Assembly (NCBI GenBank): GCA_045613985.1
Contig: JAZLCA010000036.1
Location: 56,999 to 120,998 of the forward strand
Direction of reading: 5' to 3'
Origin: SIG644 sp045613985
GTDB lineage: Bacteria; Bacillota; Clostridia; Oscillospirales; CAG-272
Length of the DNA: 64,000 nucleotides
The notes under the pieces are model-generated. The model made no database searches, was not told where the DNA came from, and saw only the letters and a program-made list of their open reading frames with translations. This document shows positions 25,579-35,700 of the stretch, piece after piece. The position numbers and the translations under genes were made by a program. Position 1 is the first letter of the stretch; the number at the start of each line of letters is the position of its first letter.

Positions 25579-28179
25579 TTACTGAACGAACTCAAGCTCC
25601 CAGATACGGTCCAGAGGCGAGGAATAAGGATTCATCTCGTTCTCGGAGGGCAGAGAGTCGGAATTGATAACGTTCGAATTGTAAGCGTAAATGACGCTAC
25701 GCTGATAAACGGGAAGCTCGATAGCCAGATCCAGGATCTTGCCCATGGCCTTCTCGTAGATCGCAGTACGCTGCGCCTGATCCAGCGTTTCACGAGCTGC
25801 ATCGATCAAATCCGCCAGCTCGTTCATAATGGCCTTTTCCTCGGTAGAACCGCTCGTCTTCAAGGTGGGGAAGCCCCATGCCAGCGTGCTGGTGGTAGAA
25901 GCGTTCTTGTGGTAAACCTGATACATGTCAGGGTCGATTGCGGAGCCCCATGCAGCAGCCCAGACTTCCAGAGAACCGGTGCTCAGCTTGGTCAGCGCCT
26001 GAGTATCGGGAATGACCTCGATATCCCAGCCGAGGCTGTTGAGCAGTGCAGCAGCGTCACGGAAGGTCTTGTAGGTGGGGTGATCCTGCAGGTTGGAGCC
26101 TGCAATGGTAAAGGTAATGGACAAGGAAGAGTCGCCTGCAGAAACACCGGCAGCTTCCATGTACATCTGGATATTCTTCTTAGCGATTTCTTCATTGAAG
26201 CGGCCGTTGGCCTGAGGATAATCCTTACCGTTGTAGGTGCTGTGGTTGCCATCGTCACCCTTGGGGTAAGCCCAGCTGACCTTGGACATGGGCCAGTAGA
26301 TCTGGCTGGCGGTACCGGGACGGTAGTAGTCGAGCGCCAGAGTGGTATTCATAGCGCACATGATCGCCTTACGCAGATTCAGGTCGGTAACCTTTGCGGC
26401 ATTGATACCGATATAACCGTAACCGAGCTGATCCTCGAGCAGATACTTAACGCCCTTTTCCTTGAGCTTTTCCAGGCTGTCATAGTTTTGGGTCGTCAGC
26501 TGAGGAGTGATGTAGTGAACCTCGCCGTTTTCCAGAACGCTGATTGCGTTGGTAGCGGGAACAACCTGGTAACGGATCTTTTCGATCTTGGCATTATTCA
26601 AACCGCTTCCGACCGTCTGGAAGTTATTGTTCGCCTTGAAGTATACGACGTTATCCTTGTAGAAGGTATTACCTGCGGGATTGTCTGCATTTTCGCGGTT
26701 GGTTGCCTTGTATGCACCGGCACCCATGGGAACCGTGATGTTACGGGGAGACTGAATGATATCGGTCATAAAGTCGAAGGAACCCCATTCCACACCGAAC
26801 TGGTTGTTCTCGATGTTCATGCCAACCTTACTGCCCTCACCGTAGTAGTGCTGAGGAGCAACGGCAAATGCAAAGTTCCATACTGCCTTGGGGTCAACGC
26901 CCTCAATGGTGATCTGCAGTACGTCGTACTCGTCAGCAGCAGTAACGGTACCATCGGCGTTGTGGCCGGATGCAACCTTGTAGGTGTTGCCGTTGACGGT
27001 GATGGTGCTACCCTTGGTAGCGGCATTGTGGCCGAGAGAAACGATACCCTCGATGTTGGGAACCTTAAGCTGACCGTTCTGCAGGTTCTGGTGCAGGATA
27101 ACTTCCTTTGCCTTTGCGCTGTACTCGGTGAGCAGCTTCTGCGCGGTTGCCCAGTAGGTCAGAATGATGTTGAGCTCGGATGCGATCTTGTCGTTGTAAA
27201 CGTACTCGATCGCTTCTTCCTTAGTGTCAATGCTGTCGGGATAACCGAGAGTCACGTTGACGATCTTGGACTTATCATCCTTGTTGGTCACGGGATCCTT
27301 GGCCCACTCAATGGTAGCGTAGCCCTCGTGATACATGAAGCAGACGATAGGATTCTGGAAGTTAGCGTTGGACTTGTAGGGCTCCTCGGTGTAAGCACTC
27401 TGAGCGGAAACGTAGTCCGACTCCAGCTCTTCCTTGAACTTCTTGAGGGTGTATTCGTAGTCCTCCAGAAGCTGATTGTTGGTAACCTCTGCGGGGTTGC
27501 TCGAAAGAGCGGCCTTATAACCGGCACTCAAGGAGTGAGAAGCGATGGCTGCCTTCATGGTAGCGTAATCTGCATAGAAGCCGGAAGAGGTCTTGTGCTG
27601 TCTGAAAACATTGATCAGCTCGTTGATACGGGCCTGTGCTCTGGTAGCGGCCTGCGAGTCGATCAAGTCACCCGAATCCGAACCGGAACCCGAGCTGATG
27701 GTCTGGTTGCGGTAAGCGGACAGACCCTTGATCTTGGTGGAATACATGGTGTTGGAACCGGTGTACACGGGGTCCAGATAAACGTACAGGTTAAACAGCA
27801 CGTCCTCCATCGTCAGCGGGTGACCGTCGGAGTACAGAATGCCGTTTTTCAGAACAAAGGTATATACTGTTTCGTTCTTTGCACTGTCATACGCAGACTG
27901 ATAGTCCTTTACGACGACAGCCTCGTTGTCGCCGAAGCCGACCTCGATGGAGCCGTTGACGTACTTGGACGTCAGCATACCGATCTGGGTCATGGAAACG
28001 ATGGTGCCATCTGCACCCGTAGTGGAGTAGAAGGGATTGAACAGGCCGTCCAACGCCTCGGACATGATGACCAGCGCGTCGGGAGCACTTTTTTGTTCCT
28101 TCTTACAGCCGGCAAAGCACGCCACGGTGCTCAGCAGCATAACTGCGCAAAGAAACAGCGAAACAATTCTCTTTTTCAT
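25579..28179 (-). CDS. oppA: Extracellular solute-binding protein, family 5 (OppA-like)
   Basis: An 866-residue lipoprotein that captures oligopeptides for the importer. The start at 28179 follows AAGGAG; the longer in-frame start at 28227 lacks a good site. The lipobox is near residues 20-26 (two cysteines possible). Family-5 features are present at both ends ('LDGLFNPFYSTTGADG' and the C-terminal 'YQVYH', 'ELPVYQRSVIYAYN'). At 866 residues it is about 300 longer than typical OppA (near 540); the extra length lies mainly in the middle (about residues 150-470) with coiled or Lys/Glu-rich parts, which may enlarge or lid the pocket. Confidence 0.88.
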   Translation of the reverse strand: MKKRIVSLFLCAVMLLSTVACFAGCKKEQKSAPDALVIMSEALDGLFNPFYSTTGADGTIVSMTQIGMLTSKYVNGSIEVGFGDNEAVVVKDYQSAYDSAKNETVYTFVLKNGILYSDGHPLTMEDVLFNLYVYLDPVYTGSNTMYSTKIKGLSAYRNQTISSGSGSDSGDLIDSQAATRAQARINELINVFRQHKTSSGFYADYATMKAAIASHSLSAGYKAALSSNPAEVTNNQLLEDYEYTLKKFKEELESDYVSAQSAYTEEPYKSNANFQNPIVCFMYHEGYATIEWAKDPVTNKDDKSKIVNVTLGYPDSIDTKEEAIEYVYNDKIASELNIILTYWATAQKLLTEYSAKAKEVILHQNLQNGQLKVPNIEGIVSLGHNAATKGSTITVNGNTYKVASGHNADGTVTAADEYDVLQITIEGVDPKAVWNFAFAVAPQHYYGEGSKVGMNIENNQFGVEWGSFDFMTDIIQSPRNITVPMGAGAYKATNRENADNPAGNTFYKDNVVYFKANNNFQTVGSGLNNAKIEKIRYQVVPATNAISVLENGEVHYITPQLTTQNYDSLEKLKEKGVKYLLEDQLGYGYIGINAAKVTDLNLRKAIMCAMNTTLALDYYRPGTASQIYWPMSKVSWAYPKGDDGNHSTYNGKDYPQANGRFNEEIAKKNIQMYMEAAGVSAGDSSLSITFTIAGSNLQDHPTYKTFRDAAALLNSLGWDIEVIPDTQALTKLSTGSLEVWAAAWGSAIDPDMYQVYHKNASTTSTLAWGFPTLKTSGSTEEKAIMNELADLIDAARETLDQAQRTAIYEKAMGKILDLAIELPVYQRSVIYAYNSNVINSDSLPSENEMNPYSSPLDRIWELEFVQ

Positions 28180-28229
28180 TTTGCTTTCTCCTTGTAATGT
28201 GTTTATAGTTGATTTATTGTTCCTCAAAA

Positions 28230-29597
28230 TCAGGGGGCCATTTTGACGGAGACGTCATTTCCGTCTACTTCGACGATAATATCACTTGCATTCTCACCCG
28301 TAGCCTGGCAGATAATGCCCGCAGGATCGATGCCGTGCGTCGAGCCGTTGCCGCAAACGCGGCCAATGGCAGTGTTATCCAACAAATTCGCGTTGGCATG
28401 GATAAGCAGCTTGGAATTTTGAATGGTGACATTATTCAGCGTCGCATTGGCATCCAGCGTACCGGCCAAAAGACCGAAGGAAGCGTCCTGCTGCAGCGTA
28501 CCGCTCGCAATCGTCATGGTTACGTTGTCAAACGTAAGATCGCGCAGCACCGCCTCGCCAGCAATCGAACCAAACATACCGCTGTTTTGCTTTTTGGTAT
28601 CGGTCTGCTCAAAGGTAATATTGGAGAAGGTGTGACCGTTACCCAGGATCTCGCCGCGGAAGGTACCGTGCATCAAAGCCGTCTTCCAGGAAAGGCCGGT
28701 GAAATCAAGATCGGCAAGGATCTCGTAGTGTCCGCCCGGCTTGAAGTTGTCGAGGAATTGCTTTGCGGTATAGATACGGAACCACTCGCCCTCGGCAAAG
28801 TCGAGATACAGCTTCATGACCGGAGCCTCTGCCGTTGCATTCGCGGCATTATAGCTGCCCGTATGCTTCACGGAGGTGCCTTGCGCCGCAACCGTGCCAT
28901 TGGCATCGAGGTAGACACCGGCAAGCGTCTTGTCCGTCACGCTCGGGAATTTTTCCATGTTCAATTTTCCCGTTTCTTCACTCCACGAGGGAAGAAGGAT
29001 TTCGGACACGTAATTGGGGTCAAATAAATATTCGGAGATCAGCTCGCCCGTTTGAAGCGAGTAAAATTCATACTTAAATTCGGGGATCCATGCGGCGTAC
29101 AGGGTAAGCTCGGGCGCCGATGCGGAATACTCTTTGCCAGCATCCAACGCAAGACGGCCGTTTTCAAAATCCCACTTGCCGCCGTAGGTATAAGCAGGTG
29201 TTTTTCCGCTCTCTGCGGCAATGCCGCCGTCGACATCCAGGTGTCTTCCCTGCCCGTCAAGCACGGGGATACGTTCGGTGTACCAGCCCGCCAGGAAGTA
29301 GCCTGCATTATTGGCTTTAAAGGCGTTTTCTGTTCCGCGGACGGGATTGTCGGGAGAGATCAGTACCAACTCCTTTTTACCGTCAGCCGTCGTGGGAAGC
29401 TCTGACAAGTTATAAGTGTCTACGACGGTCTCAACGTTGGTCGTAAACATCCCCCCGTTGGCATCGTACTTAATGCTGACGCTGTAGCCCGCTTCGTCGT
29501 ACACATCGTACTGCGAGGGCTCGGCGCACGCCGCCAAAAGCAGCAGCGCACACAGAAGCATACACGCCAGAATGATTGTTTTTGTTATTCTGTTCAT
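28230..29597 (-). CDS. Lipoprotein with InlB-type and GLUG-like repeats
   Basis: A 455-residue lipoprotein (lipobox LLAAC) of unknown function encoded 50 bases before oppA. The N-terminal half has Listeria-Bacteroides (InlB B-repeat) beta units with hallmark 'KYDANGGMFTT' and 'GYFLAGWYTE' motifs and 'LTLYAAW'. The C-terminal half resembles GLUG-type right-handed beta-helix repeats ('GMFGSIAGEAVLRDLTFDNV', 'FGLLAGTLDANATLNNV'). Such proteins are surface adhesins or glycan binders. Position between the protease and the importer suggests a surface role in protein capture, an inference. Confidence 0.8.
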   Translation of the reverse strand: MNRITKTIILACMLLCALLLLAACAEPSQYDVYDEAGYSVSIKYDANGGMFTTNVETVVDTYNLSELPTTADGKKELVLISPDNPVRGTENAFKANNAGYFLAGWYTERIPVLDGQGRHLDVDGGIAAESGKTPAYTYGGKWDFENGRLALDAGKEYSASAPELTLYAAWIPEFKYEFYSLQTGELISEYLFDPNYVSEILLPSWSEETGKLNMEKFPSVTDKTLAGVYLDANGTVAAQGTSVKHTGSYNAANATAEAPVMKLYLDFAEGEWFRIYTAKQFLDNFKPGGHYEILADLDFTGLSWKTALMHGTFRGEILGNGHTFSNITFEQTDTKKQNSGMFGSIAGEAVLRDLTFDNVTMTIASGTLQQDASFGLLAGTLDANATLNNVTIQNSKLLIHANANLLDNTAIGRVCGNGSTHGIDPAGIICQATGENASDIIVEVDGNDVSVKMAP

Positions 29598-29644
29598 TGT
29601 TTGATTTTCGCATCCTCTTTCGTTTTGATCGCCTTCGCACCATC

Positions 29645-29674
29645 GCGCCCGTACCTAATTTCGGCCACGGGCGC
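29645..29674. other. Inverted repeat in the subtilase-lipoprotein gap
   Basis: GCGCCCGT at 29645-29652 pairs with ACGGGCGC at 29667-29674 across a 14-nt loop. It lies in the 130-base gap after the protease stop. No U-run follows, so it is unlikely to terminate; it may protect or process the mRNA between the two genes. Confidence 0.4.
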
Positions 29675-29727
29675 GGGTGCAAATATCCGGCGTCTTGTAA
29701 TTCGCTTTTTTGACGGTCGGGCAAGAA

Positions 29728-32700
29728 TTACTCTTGTTCCTTTTCCGTCTCGGATGTCTGAACGGACTCCTCTTCCACGGAGGCCTCATCGTCCTCTGCA
29801 GAGTCCTGGGAGTCTTGGGATTCTTGAGTTTCGGGCGCGTTTTCATCGTCACCCGTCTTGCGCTTCTGGGCAACGTACCAAAGCACGGCCCAAACAGCGA
29901 TTGCCGCGAGCAAAACAGACTCAACGATAACGACGATCGTCAATGCCATCGTTGCATCCTTTTCCTCCTCAACAACGGGAGGCATAGGCTCGGGCTCCAC
30001 TTCGGTATCCTTGAAGGAAGCAATACGGTCCTCGGCAGAGAGCAATGCAGTCAGATTGGTAACCAGTGCCTGCTGCTCCTTGGTCGCGATCTTGTCGTAC
30101 GCCTGGCGGGCAGCCACGACCAACGGCTCATGCTCCGGCTTGATCATACCGCCGTTTTGAGTAAGCTCGACGAGCTTGTTGATGGCGGCGATGGCAGCCA
30201 GCGTCGTGTCATCGGCGGCTACGCTTCCGTCGTAGGTCACCGCAAAGTATTTGCCGTAAATAAAGGTGTCGTAATACTGGCCGTTGGAGGGACGTACCAT
30301 GGCGATATAGCTGTCAACCTTGCCGATATAATCGACGAAGTTGGCACCGTAGTAGACGTTGCAGTACTTGCCGTCGGTCAGGTTCCACATGTAATAAGGA
30401 ACGATGCCCAACGCCTCTTTGGTCACGCCCTCGCCCGTCCACAGGGTAAAGTCGTAGGAACCTGTCGCGGGGAGATTATCATAGGATTCATAATAGCTTG
30501 CGTCAAATTCTTCTTCCAGATTGGGAGCCTCGTAACCGGTAAAGACCACGACGGACAATCTGTTGCAATCGAAGAATGCCTTATGACCGATGGAAGCCAA
30601 GGTGTGAGGCAGCTCTACGCGGACCACGTCAGCGCCGGCAAACGCCATCGCGGTGATTCTTACCGTGTTGTCTGCAACAACGACGTTATCGTTGTCAAGA
30701 CCGGCATAGGTAACCAGCTCCAGACCGTTGGGGACGCGGTAATACAGCGAACCGTCGATGACGAACACCGTCTCGCTGATATCGTAAGTGTAGACTTCGA
30801 TCTCGTACTCCTTGCCATTGAACGGAACCTTTTGTACCGTGGAGAAGGGCTTGACGCGGCACAGCGAGAAGGGATTTTCGCCCAGCTCCGTCAATGCCGT
30901 ACCCAGCTTGACCTCAAAGTCGGTCAATTCCTGCTTGAGGAAGGCATGATCGCCGATGGACTCAGCAGCAGTCAGATCGATCGAAACGATCGCGGTGTAA
31001 GCAAAGGCGTAGGGGCCGACGGCGGTAACCGCGGCATCGTTTTCAACGGTGGCCAAGGCAGAGCAGTAAGCAAACGCGCCCTCTTCGATGTGCGTGCCGT
31101 TGGCATTGAGAGTGACCTTGGTCAGATCGTCACAATAAACGAAGGCATACTTCTCGATCCGCTCGACCTTGGGCAGTGCGATCTCGGTCAGTGCCGTCGC
31201 AACGAAGGCGTTGGTCTTGATCGTCACAACGTGATCCAGGTTGATGTCCGTCAGGTTTTCGCACTCGTAGAACGCCATGCTGGGAACTTCGGTGATCTTA
31301 TCGCCCAGCTTGACCGATGCAAGCTGCTTGCAGTACAAGAAAGCCTGCTCGCCGATGAATTCAGCTGCGGACAGATCAACCGCCTCCAGCTTTGCGGCGT
31401 AATACTTGTAAACCATCTGGCCATCCTCCGTCAGAGCGTAGCTGTTCTGATTCTCGTCGCCGTACATATACAATTCGTCGCCCGAGAATGCCATTTTGCC
31501 AATGGAAACAACCTTGGAAAGATCCATGTTCTTAAGGCTGCAAGCGTTATAGAACGCCAGATCGCCAATGGTCACGCCCTCGCCCAAGGTGACACCGACC
31601 AGCTTGGAAGCGCCCATGAAGGCGGATTCACCGATGACAACGCGGTCACCGATGGTCAGCGAGGTCAGGGAGGAAAGATACTCAAAGCTGTAATACTTGT
31701 TGTTGGGATATTCGGGATCGCGGATCAGCTGGCTGTTCTGGAAGCGATCCAGCATGAAGGCAGCCTTGCCGATGATAACGTCATCACCGATGACAACGCT
31801 TTGCAGCTTGGAGCATTCGGTGAAGGCACCCTCTCCGATAACCATACCGGCGGGAATATCCAAAGAAGTGATCTTGGTATAGGCAAATGCGTACTTGCCA
31901 ATCTCCTTTACGGAATCAAGAGCGGGAATATCGCAATATTCACCGATATTGCTGTTGAAGAACGCATAGTCGCCGATGTGCGTCACCTTGCCCAGCTGCA
32001 ACGATTCAATGAAGTTGCAGTATGCAAAGGCGTAATCCTCGATCACCGTGACGTTCGGCATGATGATATGGGTAACACCCGATGCACGGCGGCCGTTGGA
32101 GGAGAAAGCACCCTTACCGATGGTGGTAATGGTCTGCTCGGCAGGCTTGAACTCGCCCTTGACGTAAGGTGCGACCAAAAGCAGCGTCTTACCGTCCGCG
32201 GATACGAGGTAGGATTGCTCCTTCTGTGCCTTGTAGGTCTTGTTGCCCTCGGCAACCGTAAAGGCAGTAACGGCAGTATCCTTGAAGGCATACTCACCGA
32301 TGGAGGCAACGTCCTTACCAATGGTAACCTTGCTGAGCTTTTCTGCGCCGTTGAAAGCGCCCGTGGGAATAACACCCGTGTTGATCTCGATCGCGGTCAG
32401 AGAAGTACATTCTGCAAAGACGTACGGACCGTACTTAACCTTTTCTGCCTTGACCGTCACCGTTTCCAGCTTGGTGTTGCCGTAGAAGGCATACTCACCG
32501 ATGGACTGCAGCGTCTCGGGCAAGATGATCTCCTTGATGTTCTTGTTGTTGGCGAACGCATAGTCACCGACGGCGCGGGCGTTATCCAACGACAAGGTAC
32601 CGGTGATGTTACAGCCAAAGAAGGCATCCTTGTTGATCAGCTTGACATTCTCAATACCGGTGACCTTCTTGAGCGAGGTACAGCCGTAGAATGCACCGTA

Positions 32701-35700
32701 TTCGATGGATTCCAGCGTCGAGGGCAGAACGACCTCCTGCAAAGCGGTCAAGCCTGCAAACGCGTAAGGGCCAATAACCTCAACGCCCTCGGGAATGATA
32801 ACCTTGGTGATGGTATTGTCACCAATATACATGGGCTTGGTCAGGTCCGGCTCATCCTCGGAAATGATATCTTCTTCCGTCTTAAGAACGTAGTTATAGT
32901 TGGTAAAGGCATACTGGCCGATCTGGGTGATGAGCAGCGTGTCGGGAATTTCGACGACACCGCCAAGGCCAAAGTAATGCGACAGCGCGGGAGCCGAGGT
33001 AATGAAGGGATCCTTGACCTCGATGTCAAGCGACTGCGAATAGTAGGTAGGATTTCCGTCCATCATGACCTGAACGGTGATGGAGGCAAAGCCCTCGGCC
33101 TGTGCCGTGATCACGCCCTGATCGTCGATGGTAACGATGCGGTCGTTGCTCGAGGAGAACTCGACCGTCGTGTTCTTGGGGAAATAAGCATCCAGCTTAT
33201 AGTGCAGCTGAATGGACTCGGAGGGATAGAACTTGAGCGAATGCTTGTTCAAAACGGTATAATCGCCCGTTTCTCCCAGCTCACGCTCCGAGCTGTCCAG
33301 CTGATAATATGCCTTAAGAGTATCGAAACCGATCAACTCAAAGACATCCGCTACGGGCTTATCGTAATACATAAAGCCCTCGTCGCCTTCGGAAAGGACG
33401 GTAACCTTGATGCTGGTGGATTTGCCATTGGTACCGTCATCGTTCTTTTCGTAAGCGGTAATGGTGGCAGTACCCGAGCCGGTGGCAATGATCTTATCGT
33501 TGACAACGGTGGCAACCGCGGGATTGCTGGAGGCATAGTGCAACAGCTCTCCCCACTCGGTACCGGGGTACATCTGGGGTGTCAGGTTGTACAGCTCGTT
33601 GGGGCTGAGCGTGATCTCGGATTCCTCGAAGTAGAAGTCCAAAAACTCGTCGGGAAGCGAGATCTCGTAGGTTGCCTCGTTGAGCGCGTAGTCGTAACAA
33701 GCAACGGTAAAGGTGTTCTTATGTACCGAATTGTTCTTGATGTCCTGAATGTGGTCGGTCAGCTCGTACTCGACGTAAGTCACGCCGTCACGCACCGAGT
33801 AAACAGGAGTCAGATACTGGTCAAACGACTTCATCTCATAGCTGAGCTGGCCATCCACCGTCGTCTGAGCGACGTAGCCCAGCATCATAGCCATGGTGTA
33901 GTGGTTATCGTACACGGCAATGCGCGCGTACAGACGGTTCTTTTTGAGATCCTTATCGTACTCCGTGAAGAATTCGCAATCCGTGATGGCAGGCGCCTCG
34001 AAGTCGGTCACGAAGGGGAACTCGAATACGTTCTTTTGGTTGGTGTCGATACCGCCGTCACCGTAGTCCAGATAACCGACCAGGCGAACGGTGTACTCGG
34101 TATTATTCTTGAGGTTGTGCTCGCCCACGTCAAACTCGATCTTGACGTTGGCGGGATAGATGGAGCCGCCGTCACCGTACGACTTGCGTACGTCGTGCTC
34201 CGTCTTGGAGTAAATGACCTCACCCGTGGCATCATCCGTAATGCTGATTTCAATACGCTCAGCGTTGCGGAGCAAGCCCGTCCAAACGAAGCGGAGCGAA
34301 TGGACCGTTCCCTCTACGTTGGAAAGAGCGATATAATCGCGGCTGGCGGAAATGATCTTGGTTGCAGCAGGATTCTGCAAGAAGTAGTAGGAGCCGAGGT
34401 AGTTGACGTAATCCTCCGACACACCGCCAATGGGACGGGTAGCGTAGGCGTCCGCCATATTCTTGTCCTCCTGAGCGATGGAGTCATCCAATTCGTCCGC
34501 GTTGGTCTCGAAATAATCGCGGTCAAACAGAGGAGCCACCGTCCAGTCGCCGTAGAAGGCGAGGTAAGGAACGTTCAGATCGATATCGGTGCCGCTTACG
34601 GCATCCAGAACGACGAAGCCCTCAACGTACATACCGTTTTTGAAGGACTCGTCCAGATAAGTCTTGTCGGCATCACTCAGTGTGATGGTCACCGTAACCT
34701 TCGCCGTCGAATTGCCGTTCACGGTAATGGTGTTGCCGTTTTGGGTGCCGTTCTCAACCGTAAAAGTCACCGTCGGAGACAACAGATAACCGTCCTCGGT
34801 CACCGTAGTCTCACCGTGGCTGGTCTTAGTATCGCTGACGCCCTCGGTCATAACGTGTGCGGACAAGTTATAAGACAGTGCCGCGCCCTCAAAGTTCTGA
34901 ATAGCAAAGGTCAGCGTGTAGACGCCGCTCTTGGTAGGATCGTCGCCCAGCTCAATCTTGGACTTATCCATCACCGAGCCGTCGACTCTGTCATAGGTCA
35001 AAATGTATGCGGGCGTCTGGCTCGCCTGGGTCAAGTTAGCAAGACCCGCGCCCTGCTTCCGGACGGCGTAGGGCAGGCCGTTTGTATTGAGCACGATATC
35101 TGCCGTAGACATCAACAGGCGGTTGATGCGGGCGTTGACCTCTACGGGATCATTGGCGATATCGGGATATTTGTCCATGACGTGCTGACGCAAAAGAGCG
35201 ATAACGCCCGCCATGTTGGGACAAGCCATGGAGGTACCGGACAGACGGTCATAGCTGCCGCCCGTAACGGCCGACAGAATGTTACCGCCGTGCGCCGTGA
35301 TCTCAGGCTTGATGCCGAGATCGGGGGTGGGGCCCCAAGAGGAGAAGTCCGACATGAAGGGACCAGAGGTCTGATTGCGGCTGATCTTGATGGTGCCCGT
35401 CTTGTGAGCGGCCAGAAGCTTACCGTCGTCCTGCTTGATCGAGCAGACGGGAACCTCAGCCGTACCGATGTTCATCTTGATGTCACCCGAGACGTTGTTG
35501 TAAATGATCACGCCTGCCGCGCCGTTTTTCTGAGCGGCATTGGCTTTTTCCTCAAAGGTATTGAATCCGCGCTCGACCAGAACGATCTTGCCCTTAACAT
35601 CCACGCCCATGTAGTCTGCCTCACGGCCGGCACCGGGAATGGTGACAAATTCAAAGTCCATGGAGTCCACACCCTCGGGAAGGATCTCCTCGAAGAAGTT

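Noticed and set aside
25495..28197. Plus-strand open frame of 900 codons
   Set aside because: Antisense shadow of oppA in register; composition is not protein-like.
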